A stretch of DNA of 64,000 bases from an uncultured Clostridia bacterium (GCA_934465535.1 CAKSKV010000002.1:124001-188000), one strand, 5' to 3'; shown: positions 1 through 8,708, counted from the stretch's first letter. Program-made: numbers and translations. Notes: a model not told the origin generated them from the sequence alone.

Positions 1-615
1 AAGGCTGGGCAGATATATAAACAGCCCTATTGCAAGCAGCAGCCCCAGCACCACGCTGAATATCATCATCGCCGCGCTCTGCGCCTTTTCCTTGCCCGAC
101 TTTTCCTTCGTACCGCTCTTTGCCGCCGCTTCCTGCGCAGTAGCCGCTTCCTGTGCGCACGCCGTTTTCTCCCGGCCGTCCGCATCCTCCGCGTTTTCTG
201 CCGCTGCCGGCTGCACAGTTACGCCGCCGGCCTGCGAGGCCTCTTCTGCCACGATTTCGCCCGTTTCCGGCGCTTGGACCTCCGCCGCCTCGGCATCGGC
301 GCCCGCCTGCTTATCCGCCGCCTGCACCGGCGCTTTGCTCTTCTTCGGCTCGTCTTCCTCCTCCAGCCCCGCGATTTCCGCAGAACGCATAAGGCATTTA
401 TAGCCGAATACCAGCGAATCGTACAAATTGAATATTCCTCTTATAAAGGGCAAACGGCAGAACTTGGGGCGGTCGTTGCCCTTGGTGGGGTATTTCTCCA
501 GCACCATTTTGCCCTCAGGATCCCGCACTGCAATGGCAGTCACCTTCGGTCCGCGCATCATTATGCCCTCAAGCAGAGCCTGTCCTCCTATGGAGGTCTT
601 CTTTTGTTCGCTCAT
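1..615 (-). CDS. DUF1385 (YqhQ-like) membrane protein, 3' end outside window
   Basis: Partial gene: 205 codons are visible and the frame runs off the left edge. The N-terminus carries the family signature GGQALLEGIMMRGP (residues 11-24), followed by LPFIRGIFNLYDSL (about 56-69). A hydrophobic segment, MMIFSVVLGLLLAIGLFIYL, lies at the window edge. Between these, roughly residues 85-180 form an Ala/Glu/Lys-rich low-complexity stretch that usual family members lack. The start at 615 is supported by an AAAGGAAA ribosome site. DUF1385 proteins are multi-pass membrane proteins of unknown function; in Firmicutes they are often next to prmC/prfA, which would lie beyond the edge. Confidence 0.9.
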   Translation of the reverse strand, partial: MSEQKKTSIGGQALLEGIMMRGPKVTAIAVRDPEGKMVLEKYPTKGNDRPKFCRLPFIRGIFNLYDSLVFGYKCLMRSAEIAGLEEEDEPKKSKAPVQAADKQAGADAEAAEVQAPETGEIVAEEASQAGGVTVQPAAAENAEDADGREKTACAQEAATAQEAAAKSGTKEKSGKEKAQSAAMMIFSVVLGLLLAIGLFIYLPSL

Positions 616-729
616 ATATTTCCTTTCATAACCGCCGCCAAACGCCGCGGCACGGGTTTTCAGTATCGCTTTTTCGCCCATCCGTTATATCCGAATGAGA
701 AGCGTGCGCCCGCTTATCCCTTTTGCATT

Positions 730-738
730 ATTATACCA
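730..738 (-). promoter_or_regulatory. Extended -10 promoter for the DUF1385 gene
   Basis: Reading the minus strand there is TGGTATAAT, an extended -10 element, about 115 bases before the start codon. The -35 region is weak, as usual for extended -10 promoters. Inferred from sequence match only. Confidence 0.45.
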
Positions 739-816
739 CTTCGTGCGCCGGCGGAAAAGCATATAAAGGTAAATATTCGGTTAAATCGGTGCCGCCCAGC
801 CCTTCACGCTGCGGCT

Positions 817-1845
817 TCAGGCAGTGATCAGCTGCAATATGATGCCGCTCAGGCTTGCCACTGCAAACATTATACCCATTATCGTCAGGTTCTGTCGTAT
901 GCTGCGGTTTGCGCGGAAAAGCATCAGCAGCCCGGTGCCCGCCCCCGTGCAAAGGCCCGCCACCGCCGCGCCGAAGCCCAGCCCGCCCGAAATATACAGC
1001 TCGGTTATCACCACCGATGCCGCACAATTGGGTATAAAACCGAAAATCGCGGCAATAACGGGCTGAAGCAGCGCGCTTCCGCCCAGCAGGGATTTCAGGC
1101 TGTCCTCTCCGATAAATTCCACTACCGCATTAAGCGCAAGCGTTACTGCAAAAATAAACAGCATAATGGAGCCTACATGCTTGAGCGCCGGCAGCAGTAT
1201 CCCCCTGACAAAGCCGTGCTGCTCCTCGCACCCGCAATGCTCGCACAGCGTATTGTGATTGTGCCCGTGCTCACCGTGTTCCGAATGCTCCTCATGCTCT
1301 TTTCCTTCACATTCCCGCTCCGTATGCGCGTGCACATGCGCTTGCTCGCTTTTTGCAGCATCCGGCGCCGTTTTCAACGCTTTTCGCCGCCTGTACACAC
1401 CGCTTACGGCATCCACGGCAAAGCCGGCCGCCACCCCTATTACAAGCTTTGTGGCAAGCAGCAGCAGTATCTCCGCTATCTGCATGCCGCTTCCTATGCC
1501 CTCCGTAAGCAGCAGCGGCAGCGCTTCATCGCTGGTAGCCAGCATTACCGCTATAACCGTGCCCATGGATACAAGACCGCCGGCATAAAAATTTGCGCAC
1601 ACCACGGAAAAGCCGCACTGCGGCACCAATCCCAGCAGCCCGCCTATAAGCGGCCCCAGCCGTCCCGATCTCTTCAAAAACGCACCGAAACGGTCCCCCG
1701 CCCGATGCTCCAGCCATTCTATAAGCAAATACGCCGCCAGCAAAAACGGCAGCAGCTTCACACAGTCAAGCAGCGTATCCAGCAATACATCCGCAATTTT
1801 TTCCCACATATTCTCCGTTTCGTATACCCCCGTGATTTGAATCAT
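817..1845 (-). CDS. Putative heavy-metal/manganese exporter, ArsP_2 (DUF2899) family
   Basis: A 342-residue polytopic membrane protein. Two similar halves each carry a glycine-rich membrane motif (GLVPQCGFSVV in the first half, GFIPNCAASVV in the second), typical of the putative 10-TM heavy-metal exporter family that is often annotated as a putative manganese transporter. The halves are joined by a cytoplasmic linker rich in His, Cys and Glu (EHSEHGEHGHNHN, CEHCGCEEQHG), a likely metal-binding loop. The chosen start is ATG at 1845; the ATG at 1809 (MWEKIADV) is a possible alternative. It follows a small membrane-protein gene after 38 bases, probably one operon. The substrate is inferred from family, not shown. 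Confidence 0.8.
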   Translation of the reverse strand: MIQITGVYETENMWEKIADVLLDTLLDCVKLLPFLLAAYLLIEWLEHRAGDRFGAFLKRSGRLGPLIGGLLGLVPQCGFSVVCANFYAGGLVSMGTVIAVMLATSDEALPLLLTEGIGSGMQIAEILLLLATKLVIGVAAGFAVDAVSGVYRRRKALKTAPDAAKSEQAHVHAHTERECEGKEHEEHSEHGEHGHNHNTLCEHCGCEEQHGFVRGILLPALKHVGSIMLFIFAVTLALNAVVEFIGEDSLKSLLGGSALLQPVIAAIFGFIPNCAASVVITELYISGGLGFGAAVAGLCTGAGTGLLMLFRANRSIRQNLTIMGIMFAVASLSGIILQLITA

Positions 1846-1883
1846 TGCCCCGCCTGCACCCGGTGCGCGCCTCGGTACGCGCC

Positions 1884-2249
1884 TTAGTATATCAGGCGTA
1901 TGATTCCGTATTGCAGCGCCTGCGCAAGCAGCGAGCCCACAATTACATACAGCGCAGTCATGCCCTGACTGCGGTATTTTTTCATTATCTGCGCATCCAG
2001 CACTCCCAGAACACATATCTGGAAGAAACGCGCAATATACCATGCCATCTGCCCCGCAACCGTAGGCCGCACCCCGTTAAAAATGCAGAAAACGACCGCG
2101 ACTGCGGCTTCCAGCCCGACGGTAAACCAAATACACCTTTTTACCGTCGTTTTCCACGGCAGCTTGAACACCGGCGGAAGCAGCAGCAGTATTGCGCTGC
2201 CCGCCGCCGCAAGCAGCAGCCCCGTAAGTATAATAAGCGGAAGGCTCAT
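1884..2249 (-). CDS. Small multi-pass membrane protein of unknown function
   Basis: A 121-residue, strongly hydrophobic protein with about four membrane segments (residues 5-25, 38-58, 68-86 and 95-115) and almost no soluble part. I do not recognise the family. A GGAGG ribosome site precedes the ATG, and the gene lies 38 bases before the putative metal exporter, so the two are probably co-transcribed. It could be an accessory subunit of that exporter, but this is only suggested by position. Confidence 0.65.
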   Translation of the reverse strand: MSLPLIILTGLLLAAAGSAILLLLPPVFKLPWKTTVKRCIWFTVGLEAAVAVVFCIFNGVRPTVAGQMAWYIARFFQICVLGVLDAQIMKKYRSQGMTALYVIVGSLLAQALQYGIIRLIY

Positions 2250-2299
2250 CCGTTTTTTCCTCCGATCCGTGTCTGTTTGGGCAAATAAATCTTCTGCAA

Positions 2300-2345
2300 A
2301 AACAAACCCGCCGCAAAGATATTTTTCTCTCTTTGCGGCTTTTTC
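2300..2345 (-). terminator. Terminator after glmM
   Basis: The inverted repeat GCCGCAAAG/CTTTGCGGC has a 12-base loop. It is followed by a T-rich stretch on the minus strand and by CTTTTT on the plus strand, so it may work both ways. Confidence 0.7.
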
Positions 2346-2364
2346 GTACCGTTTTTATGTTTTT

Positions 2365-3720
2365 TCAGCGCCTTTTTGCCCCTAAATGCTCGCTCATTGC
2401 CTGTGCAACATTAAGCCCGAGGCGCGCTATCTGCTCCTCGTTGCCGCCCTCCAGCATTATCCGCAGCAGCGGCTCCGTGCCGGAAGCGCGCACCAGTATC
2501 CGTCCGCTGTCCCCCAGCTCCGCCTCTGCCTGTGCAATGGCATCGGCCACCGGCTTGCACTGCATATATGTATTCTTTACACTGTTGTCCACCGTCATAT
2601 TCAGCAGCACCTGCGGCATATTGTGCATCACCTCCGCCGCGCGGCTGAGCTTTTCTCCCTCTTTTTTTGCAGCGGAAAGCAGCTGAAGCGCCGTAAGCAT
2701 GCCGTCCCCCGTGGTATTGTAATCAAGGAATATCACATGCCCGCTCTTTTCTCCGCCCAGGGAATAGCCTCCCTTCAGCATACGCTCCAGAACATACCGG
2801 TCGCCCACCGCAGTGCGCTCCAGCAAAAAGCCGTTCTCCTTTGCGCTTTTTGTAAGCCCCATGTTGGACATAACGGTGCACACCGCCGTATCCCCGCGAA
2901 GCTTTCCCTGCTTCAGCATATGGCGGGCGCAGATGGCAATTATATGGTCGCCGTCTATCTCCTGTCCGCGCTCATCGCAGGCAATAAGCCTGTCGGCATC
3001 TCCGTCAAAGGAAAGCCCGCAGTCGGCATCCTGCTCCACCACCAGCTCGCATATGCGCTCCGGGTGGGTAGAGCCGCAGTTTTTGTTTATATTGCAGCCG
3101 TCCGGCGTATTATAGTAGGGCAGCACCTCGGCTCCCAGGCTTTCAAAAAGCGCCGGAGCTATCTCGCTTGCCGCGCCGTTGGCGCAGTCCAGCACTATTT
3201 TCATATTGTCAAGGCGCACATCCACCGTGGAAAGCAAAAAGTCCATATAATCCTGCGCCGGATTTTTAACCTTTATGCGCTTGCCAACCTCCATGCCCGT
3301 AGGCTGCGGCAGCGTTTCCGCCCCCTCTATTACTCTCTGAATACGGTCCTCCACCTCATCCGCCAGCTTGTAGCCGTTTGAGCTGAAGAATTTTATTCCG
3401 TTATCCTCCATGGGATTGTGCGACGCGCTTATCATAACTCCCGCATCGCAGGAATAATACCGCGTTAAAAACGCAACGCCCGGCGTGGGAATCACTCCCA
3501 CGGTAACGGCATCCGCGCCCACGCTCATTATTCCCGCAATAAGGGCGGATTCCAGCATATTGCCCGAAAGCCGCGTATCCCTTCCCACAAGTATCCGCGG
3601 GCGGTTTATGTGGTTTGTAAGCACATACGCCCCCGCCCGTCCCAGATCAAAAGCCAGCTGCGCGCTCAGCTCGCGGTTTGCCACGCCCCGAACGCCGTCG
3701 GTACCGAAAAGTCTTGCCAT
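2365..3720 (-). CDS. glmM: Phosphoglucosamine mutase
   Basis: A 451-residue cytoplasmic enzyme that converts glucosamine-6-phosphate to glucosamine-1-phosphate for UDP-GlcNAc and cell-wall synthesis. Diagnostic features are the N-terminal LFGTDGVRGVAN, the phosphoserine loop ISASHNPMEDNG (near residue 100), the metal-binding loop DGDADR (near 240) and the sugar-phosphate site RASGTEPLLRIM near the C-terminus. Length and motifs are normal for GlmM. The start codon lies 3 bases after the stop of the upstream secreted-protein gene, so the two are co-transcribed. glmU, the next enzyme of the pathway, is encoded at 14504-15874. Confidence 0.97.
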   Translation of the reverse strand: MARLFGTDGVRGVANRELSAQLAFDLGRAGAYVLTNHINRPRILVGRDTRLSGNMLESALIAGIMSVGADAVTVGVIPTPGVAFLTRYYSCDAGVMISASHNPMEDNGIKFFSSNGYKLADEVEDRIQRVIEGAETLPQPTGMEVGKRIKVKNPAQDYMDFLLSTVDVRLDNMKIVLDCANGAASEIAPALFESLGAEVLPYYNTPDGCNINKNCGSTHPERICELVVEQDADCGLSFDGDADRLIACDERGQEIDGDHIIAICARHMLKQGKLRGDTAVCTVMSNMGLTKSAKENGFLLERTAVGDRYVLERMLKGGYSLGGEKSGHVIFLDYNTTGDGMLTALQLLSAAKKEGEKLSRAAEVMHNMPQVLLNMTVDNSVKNTYMQCKPVADAIAQAEAELGDSGRILVRASGTEPLLRIMLEGGNEEQIARLGLNVAQAMSEHLGAKRR

Positions 3721-3723
3721 AGC

Positions 3724-5343
3724 CTATTTTATCCTTCTCCTGATTTTTCTGCTCCTGCGGGCAGCGCGCTTTTGCAGTATATTCACAACAATCAGCGCCG
3801 CAACGCCCAGCACTATAAGTCCGCCCACCACGCAAAGGGCGATCACAACCGCCCGTCCGGCGCCGTTTCCCTTTGAAGGCTCCGCCGTGGGAGTGGGCTC
3901 GTCCGGAGGCAGTGTGGCGGGCGCAGCCGTTCCGCTGTTCTCTCCCACCGTAACGGTTATAACCTCGGTTTCAAATTTCTTCTCCACACCCGCACTGTCC
4001 GTTACCGTAACCACAAAGAACACATTCTGCGTCTGCTCCACCGTGCGCACTACCGTAAAATTCTTGCTTCCGCCCGGCTCCATCGTTCCTATGGTCTGTA
4101 TCTCCTCGCCCCGGTCGTCGCTTACCCGCACATTTGACACCGTCATTATGCTTTTGTTTGTAACATTTATATCAAATGTGACCTGCCCCGGCCCGGTAAG
4201 GGCGGTAGTGCGCGCCACGGCAGTTATGCCCATGACGATATCCTCCGCGCTGGCCTCCAGCGTTATGTCCACGCCGTTGGAGTTTGTCTGATACTCCCTG
4301 CCGAAGCTGTCCTGCGCCGTAAGGGTATAGCGCACATTTTTATCCCCGGTTATGCGCATGGTAACGCTGCCGGTTATGGTTTCGCCCGGCTTTAACACCG
4401 TAACATTTGTGCGTATTTCACCGTTGCTCTCATCCAGCAGCCGTATGCCGCTGAGCGCAACATTGCCGCTGTTCAAAACATTGTATACTATCGTTACGGT
4501 CTCGTTATATTTTCCGCTTGCCTGCGGGCGCGCCACAAGATAAAACTGCGTTTCCGCGCGCTTCAGCTCTATCTCCACCGGCTCGGACTTTACATTGCCG
4601 TGATTGCTTGCCACCGTGGGCGTCAGGGAAAAATCGCCCTGCACCGAGCCCACCGAAAAAGAAAAGCTGCGCATTTCTCCTGCGGCAAGGCTGCCTATCT
4701 CAACATCCTTCACCGTGATCTTGCCAAGCTCCTCGTACTGTCCGGTGTAGGCTCCCGCAAAGCTTATGAACACATTTTCCGCATCTTTTCCGCTGTTGTT
4801 TGTAATGCTTCCGGAAAAATCCACATTGCCGTCCTTTTCCACCACCGTTTTATCCGGCACAAGGGAAAGCACGAAGGCCTGGCTGTCCTCCGCCTGCACG
4901 GTAAAGCTGCCCGCCTTATGGCGCTCGGTACGCCCGCTTACGCTGCCCTCGGCGTCATATTCCGCCCAAACAACATGCTCCTTGCCGATATCGCTTCTTC
5001 CCATATCCGCACCGAAGGATATTTCTGCGCTGTTTCCCTCGCTTATGTGCGTTGACTGATCAACATATATGGGGTCCTCCGCATCGTCAAGGTAAAAACG
5101 GAAATTGCCCGCACCGAAATCCTTCTGCTTTGTAGACACCTTCACCGTAACGGTCACCTTGTGCGTCTGTCCCTCCTGGGGCAGCGCCACCCTTTTGGGG
5201 CTTACCGAAACCTCATAGCTTACTCTGCCCTCTTCGGCTATACCGTCTGCAAATACAGGCATGGCGCAGCACAGCAATAAAACCAGCCCGGTAATACCCG
5301 CCAGCAGCTTCATTCCCCCGCAAAGGCTTGCCTTGTTAAACAT
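3724..5343 (-). CDS. Secreted, membrane-anchored beta-sandwich repeat protein
   Basis: A 539-residue protein with an N-terminal signal peptide (hydrophobic core about residues 12-32, ending VFADG). Several beta-rich extracellular domains follow that resemble CARDB/NPCBM-associated NEW3-type modules, with recurring phrases such as ITNNSGKDAENV, NVLNSGNVALSGIRL and VTNKSIMTVSNVRV. A Thr/Pro linker, one C-terminal membrane helix (about 500-525) and an Arg/Lys-rich tail complete it. This is the usual layout of an exported, C-terminally anchored envelope protein. The specific role is unknown; co-transcription with glmM suggests a link with the cell envelope. No catalytic motif was seen. Confidence 0.8.
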   Translation of the reverse strand: MFNKASLCGGMKLLAGITGLVLLLCCAMPVFADGIAEEGRVSYEVSVSPKRVALPQEGQTHKVTVTVKVSTKQKDFGAGNFRFYLDDAEDPIYVDQSTHISEGNSAEISFGADMGRSDIGKEHVVWAEYDAEGSVSGRTERHKAGSFTVQAEDSQAFVLSLVPDKTVVEKDGNVDFSGSITNNSGKDAENVFISFAGAYTGQYEELGKITVKDVEIGSLAAGEMRSFSFSVGSVQGDFSLTPTVASNHGNVKSEPVEIELKRAETQFYLVARPQASGKYNETVTIVYNVLNSGNVALSGIRLLDESNGEIRTNVTVLKPGETITGSVTMRITGDKNVRYTLTAQDSFGREYQTNSNGVDITLEASAEDIVMGITAVARTTALTGPGQVTFDINVTNKSIMTVSNVRVSDDRGEEIQTIGTMEPGGSKNFTVVRTVEQTQNVFFVVTVTDSAGVEKKFETEVITVTVGENSGTAAPATLPPDEPTPTAEPSKGNGAGRAVVIALCVVGGLIVLGVAALIVVNILQKRAARRSRKIRRRIK

Positions 5344-5492
5344 CTTATCACCTTTTTCCGTTGCATTTATATATACCGGGGCTTACACAATACCCGGCGG
5401 CACTTTTTTGCATCAATTTTACGCTAAGCTCTCCGTGTGCGGCCGCTTTGCCGCTATTTTTCCCGTATAAGCCCGCATATTATATTTACAGT

Positions 5493-5521
5493 ATTGTACT
5501 TTATATGCTCCGTTATGTCAA
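5493..5521 (-). promoter_or_regulatory. Promoter of the secreted protein-glmM operon
   Basis: TTGACA-17-TACAAT on the minus strand. The -35 hexamer overlaps the TGA stop codon of aroQ, so the operon start is built into the end of the preceding gene. Confidence 0.8.
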
Positions 5522-5979
5522 CACTGCCCTTTTTGCCCGTCCTGCGCAAGCCCCGCGGCATTTATAAAATACTCCGCCGCCAGAATATAGGAAAGATATC
5601 CAAAGCCCGCTATCTGCCCTGCGCACACCGGCGCAATAACGCTTGTATGGCGGAATTCCTCCCTGGCGGCTATGTTGCTCATGTGCACCTCCACGGCCGG
5701 AATGCCCAGCGATGCTATACAGTCCCTCAAGGCATAGCTGTAATGAGTATACGCTCCGGCATTGATGATAATACCGTCCGCCTGCCCTATTCTGCTCTGA
5801 AGAAAATCTATCAGTCCGCCCTCGGAATTGCTCTGAAAAAATTCGCACTGCACGCCCGCCTTCCCGGCCGTTTTTTCCACCTCGGCATTTATCTGCGCAA
5901 GCGTGCGTGTTCCGTAAACGCCCGGCTCCCTTGTCCCGGTAAGATTTATGTTCGGTCCGTTAACTATAAGCAGTTTCAT
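5518..5979 (-). CDS. aroQ: 3-Dehydroquinate dehydratase, type II
   Basis: A 153-residue enzyme that dehydrates 3-dehydroquinate to 3-dehydroshikimate in the shikimate pathway. Visible are the N-terminal LIVNGPNINLTGTREPGVYG with the catalytic Tyr, the NAGAYTHYSYALRDC block, VEVHMSN, and the REEFRHTSV segment with the catalytic His region. The length fits the type II dodecameric family (about 145-155). It is the last gene of tyrA-aroE-aroQ, starting 3 bases after aroE ends. Confidence 0.97.
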   Translation of the reverse strand: MKLLIVNGPNINLTGTREPGVYGTRTLAQINAEVEKTAGKAGVQCEFFQSNSEGGLIDFLQSRIGQADGIIINAGAYTHYSYALRDCIASLGIPAVEVHMSNIAAREEFRHTSVIAPVCAGQIAGFGYLSYILAAEYFINAAGLAQDGQKGQC

Positions 5980-5982
5980 TTT

Positions 5983-6876
5983 TTATCCTTTCCTTTGCTC
6001 CTCCCGCCGTGCAAGCTCCCGCACAAGGCGTTCATACACCGCGGTCTTCTGCTGCTGCGTATATTCATATCCCCAAAGCCCTTGGGAAAGCACTCCCTGC
6101 TCAAACAGCATACCAAGGCCGTTTCTGCACATGCGTCCCTTTTCTGCCGCCTCGCGAAGAAACCGCGTTGCGGACGGGCTGTATACGCAATCGTAAAACA
6201 CTCCGGAGTTCATATACTCCTGCGCCAGCGGAGTTTCCTCCTCGTGCCCCGCGCCGCCCAGCGGTGTTGCATTTATTGTAAGAAAATACTCAAGCATCGG
6301 CCTGTCCGCCACGCGGGCGCAAAAGCAGTCCGCTCCGGCATGCGCCAGCTCCTCCAGCATATCCGCCGCATTTTTTCGCGTGCGGTTAAGCACATCGGTC
6401 ACCGCTCCGCACTGCAAAAGGGAGGATAGAATAGCCCTTGCGGCCCCTCCGCTTCCCAACAGCAGCACCCGCTTTCCCTTCAGCGCCTCCGCCGCGCCCG
6501 CAGCCTGTTCTCCGTTTTCCGTTTGCTGCCGCTGCGGCGTTATGAAGCCCTCCAGCGAGCGCATAAAGCCCTCGCCGTCCGTGCTGTCGCCTATCAGTCG
6601 TCCGCCGATGTTTATAACGGTATTCACCGCCCCGCAGCGCTTTGCCGCCCCCGTTATTTCATCCAGATACGGGATAACGGCGCTTTTATAGGGCACCGTA
6701 ACATTCGCTCCCGAATACTCTTTTCGTAATTCCGCGCACACCGAGGCAAGCTCTTCTTCACCGCATTCCAGCGCCCCGTATTCAGCCCGGACTCCCGCCA
6801 GCTCAAAAAGACCGTTATGCATAAGCGGCGAAAGCGAATAATCCAGTCTTTTACCTATAAGCGCAAATTTTTTCAT
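5983..6876 (-). CDS. aroE: Shikimate dehydrogenase
   Basis: A 297-residue NADP-dependent reductase that reduces 3-dehydroshikimate to shikimate. The substrate-binding motif SLSPLMHN (residues 14-21), the NVTVPYKS loop with the catalytic Lys (about 59-66), a GDSTDGEGF block and the dinucleotide fold GSGGAARAI (about 137-145) are all present. The ATG overlaps the tyrA stop codon by four bases, indicating translational coupling. It forms an operon with tyrA and aroQ. Confidence 0.96.
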   Translation of the reverse strand: MKKFALIGKRLDYSLSPLMHNGLFELAGVRAEYGALECGEEELASVCAELRKEYSGANVTVPYKSAVIPYLDEITGAAKRCGAVNTVINIGGRLIGDSTDGEGFMRSLEGFITPQRQQTENGEQAAGAAEALKGKRVLLLGSGGAARAILSSLLQCGAVTDVLNRTRKNAADMLEELAHAGADCFCARVADRPMLEYFLTINATPLGGAGHEEETPLAQEYMNSGVFYDCVYSPSATRFLREAAEKGRMCRNGLGMLFEQGVLSQGLWGYEYTQQQKTAVYERLVRELARREEQRKG

Positions 6877-7883
6877 TTTTCCTCCGCCGTCAGCGCAGCC
6901 GCCGCTCTTTCAAATTCATCGCGCTGCCTGCACACCACATTTATTCCGTTTTCCTCTGCCGTAACCGCATACGCGCCGTTTTCAAAGGCCGTTTTTGCCT
7001 TTTCCGCCTGCTCTCCGGGACGGCATGCAAAAAATCCTCTTACGCCGTCCTTGGGATATATCCCGCGGTCGCCGCGCCGGAAAAGCGCTTTGTCCCTTTT
7101 GCAGTCGGCAAAATACCGCGCAAGCTCCGCCTCGTTTTTACGCAGCAGCAGCTGCCTCCATTTTTTTATCTCGCCCTCAAAGGCATCCAGCGACTGCAGT
7201 ATTTCGTCCGAATTATCCGCAAATACCGACCCCCACATTACCGGATCGGAATCCGCTATCCTTGTAAGATCGGAAAACCCGCCCGCCGCCAAATCAAAAA
7301 GTGCCGGAGCCTCCTGCGAACGCAGCCTTGCCGCGCGTACCAGCGCCGCTGCCGCAATATGCGGCAGATGCGATACCGCCGCCGTCGCCGCGTCATGCTC
7401 CTGCGCGGATATCTCCATCGGGCAGCCGCCAAGCCTCAGTGCCAGCTTCCTTGCTTCCTCCCGTGCCCTTCCGCTCCCGGTTATGCACATTATCGCCCCG
7501 TGAAACAGCCCCGCGCGCGCGTTTGCAAAGCCCGATCCCTCCGAGCCCGCCATGGGATGCATGCCCGCATACATCACTCCCGCGTCCTCATATGCCCGCT
7601 GTACGCTGCGCTTTGTGGAGCAGCAATCAATAAATACTGCATTGGGGAATCTTTTTGCAAGCGCCCCCGCCATGCTGCACGCACTGCTCACCGGAACACA
7701 TATCAGCACCGTGTCCGGCTCCTCCTTTATATCCTCAAGGCGCGAATAGACAGCGCCGGTATACCCCGCCGCCGCCTTAAGCTGCCGCTCGTCCCTGTCC
7801 AGGGCGCAGGTTTTCTCCGGAGGCAGGCTTTTTGCCGCCGACCCGCCGATAAGCCCCAGCCCGACTATAAGTATTCTGTCCAT
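6873..7883 (-). CDS. tyrA: Prephenate dehydrogenase
   Basis: A 336-residue NAD-dependent enzyme of tyrosine synthesis that converts prephenate to 4-hydroxyphenylpyruvate. The N-terminal Rossmann motif GLGLIGGS (residues 7-14), the DCCSTKR segment and the prephenate-binding HPMAGSEGSG block (about 115-124) are clear, followed by the all-helical dimerisation domain. The last ~75 residues may form a small regulatory domain, which I could not assign. It is the first gene of the tyrA-aroE-aroQ operon and has its own promoter. Confidence 0.94.
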   Translation of the reverse strand: MDRILIVGLGLIGGSAAKSLPPEKTCALDRDERQLKAAAGYTGAVYSRLEDIKEEPDTVLICVPVSSACSMAGALAKRFPNAVFIDCCSTKRSVQRAYEDAGVMYAGMHPMAGSEGSGFANARAGLFHGAIMCITGSGRAREEARKLALRLGGCPMEISAQEHDAATAAVSHLPHIAAAALVRAARLRSQEAPALFDLAAGGFSDLTRIADSDPVMWGSVFADNSDEILQSLDAFEGEIKKWRQLLLRKNEAELARYFADCKRDKALFRRGDRGIYPKDGVRGFFACRPGEQAEKAKTAFENGAYAVTAEENGINVVCRQRDEFERAAAALTAEEK

Positions 7884-7937
7884 ACAATTTTATTATATCC
7901 TTTATGAAAGGTCCCAGGCAGACCCCCTGCCAAAAGC

Positions 7938-7966
7938 ATTATAGCATGTTTCCCGGCGCTTTTCAA
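7938..7966 (-). promoter_or_regulatory. Promoter of tyrA-aroE-aroQ
   Basis: TTGAAA-17-TATAAT on the minus strand, about 55 bases before tyrA. No T-box motif was found in the short leader. Confidence 0.8.
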
Positions 7967-8003
7967 GCGCAATTATTTGCCGCCCGCCGCCCTGCGGCTA
8001 TGC

Positions 8004-8035
8004 AAAAGCCGCCCGTACCCTCAGGCACGGGCGGC
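8004..8035 (-). terminator. Terminator after the zinc-ribbon gene
   Basis: A perfect GC-rich stem, GCCGCCCGTGCC with GGTACGGGCGGC and a short loop, is followed by TTTT on the minus strand. Confidence 0.8.
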
Positions 8036-8063
8036 GAAAAGACCGGGCAATGCCGGCGCTTCC

Positions 8064-8465
8064 TTATTCCTCTTCCTGCTCCTGCTCATCCTCATCCTCG
8101 GGAATACGGCCGTCGGCGTAGTCCAGAACCTCCATGTTGTCCATAAGCACTTCGCCGCCCTCCTCCTTGCCGGAGCTTACGGGATAGTCCTCGTCAAAGT
8201 CCATATCCTGGTCCAGATTCATCTTTTCCTTGGCGGCGGCCTTCATCTGCTCCATGCGGCAGGCATAGCACAGCTCCTCGCCCTCCTCAAGATAATTCTC
8301 ATGGCATTCCGGGCACAGCCTCAGCTCCTCGTTTTCCTCGCCGAAATCCTCACTTATCACCGATTCCTGCGAAAGCTTATGCATATCCACAAGGCACACC
8401 TTGCAGAACTTTTCCGTGTCCAGTATATAATTAAGATGACAACGCGGGCATTTTATATACGGCAT
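8064..8465 (-). CDS. Acidic protein with four CxxC zinc-ribbon motifs
   Basis: A 133-residue protein. The N-terminal half has four CxxC pairs (CPRC, CKVC, CPEC, CYAC), enough for two zinc ribbons. The C-terminal half is very acidic and ends in a run of Glu, Asp and Gln. The ATG at 8465 is preferred because GAGGTGTT lies at the right distance and the first zinc pair follows at once; an in-frame ATG further upstream lacks such support. I do not recognise the family; a role in binding nucleic acid or protein is only a guess. It has its own promoter and terminator. Confidence 0.75.
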   Translation of the reverse strand: MPYIKCPRCHLNYILDTEKFCKVCLVDMHKLSQESVISEDFGEENEELRLCPECHENYLEEGEELCYACRMEQMKAAAKEKMNLDQDMDFDEDYPVSSGKEEGGEVLMDNMEVLDYADGRIPEDEDEQEQEEE

Positions 8466-8502
8466 TGCTAAACACCTCATAACTTCAGAATTTCTAACAG
8501 CA

Positions 8503-8531
8503 ATTATATGCATATGCTCCCATTTGTGCAA
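8503..8531 (-). promoter_or_regulatory. Promoter of the zinc-ribbon gene
   Basis: TTGCAC-17-TATAAT on the minus strand, 38 bases before the preferred start codon. This position argues against the longer upstream start. Confidence 0.75.
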
Positions 8532-8660
8532 GGGGTTTATGACGGTTTTTTATGAATAAATCATTAAAGTTATAAGAATTTATATGTTTTTCCCCCGTTT
8601 TTGTGCATTTTCCGTATAAAACCCGCCTTTGGGCGCGTACCCGCCGCCCTTTCCGGTATA

Positions 8661-8689
8661 CAAAAGACCGCAGACTTTCGCCTGCGGTC
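8661..8689 (-). terminator. Terminator after prsA-like gene
   Basis: The stem GACCGCAG/CTGCGGTC is followed by TTTTGT on the minus strand. Confidence 0.8.
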
Positions 8690-8708
8690 CCGTCCGTATC
8701 AGTTTTTA

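Noticed and set aside
274..1887. A 537-codon plus-strand open frame
   Set aside because: Antisense to the exporter and DUF1385 genes, with His/Arg/Lys-rich nonsense composition.
7884..7937. T-box or other riboswitch before tyrA
   Set aside because: The leader is only about 50 bases and lacks T-box motifs; a small GGCAG/CTGCC hairpin alone is not enough.
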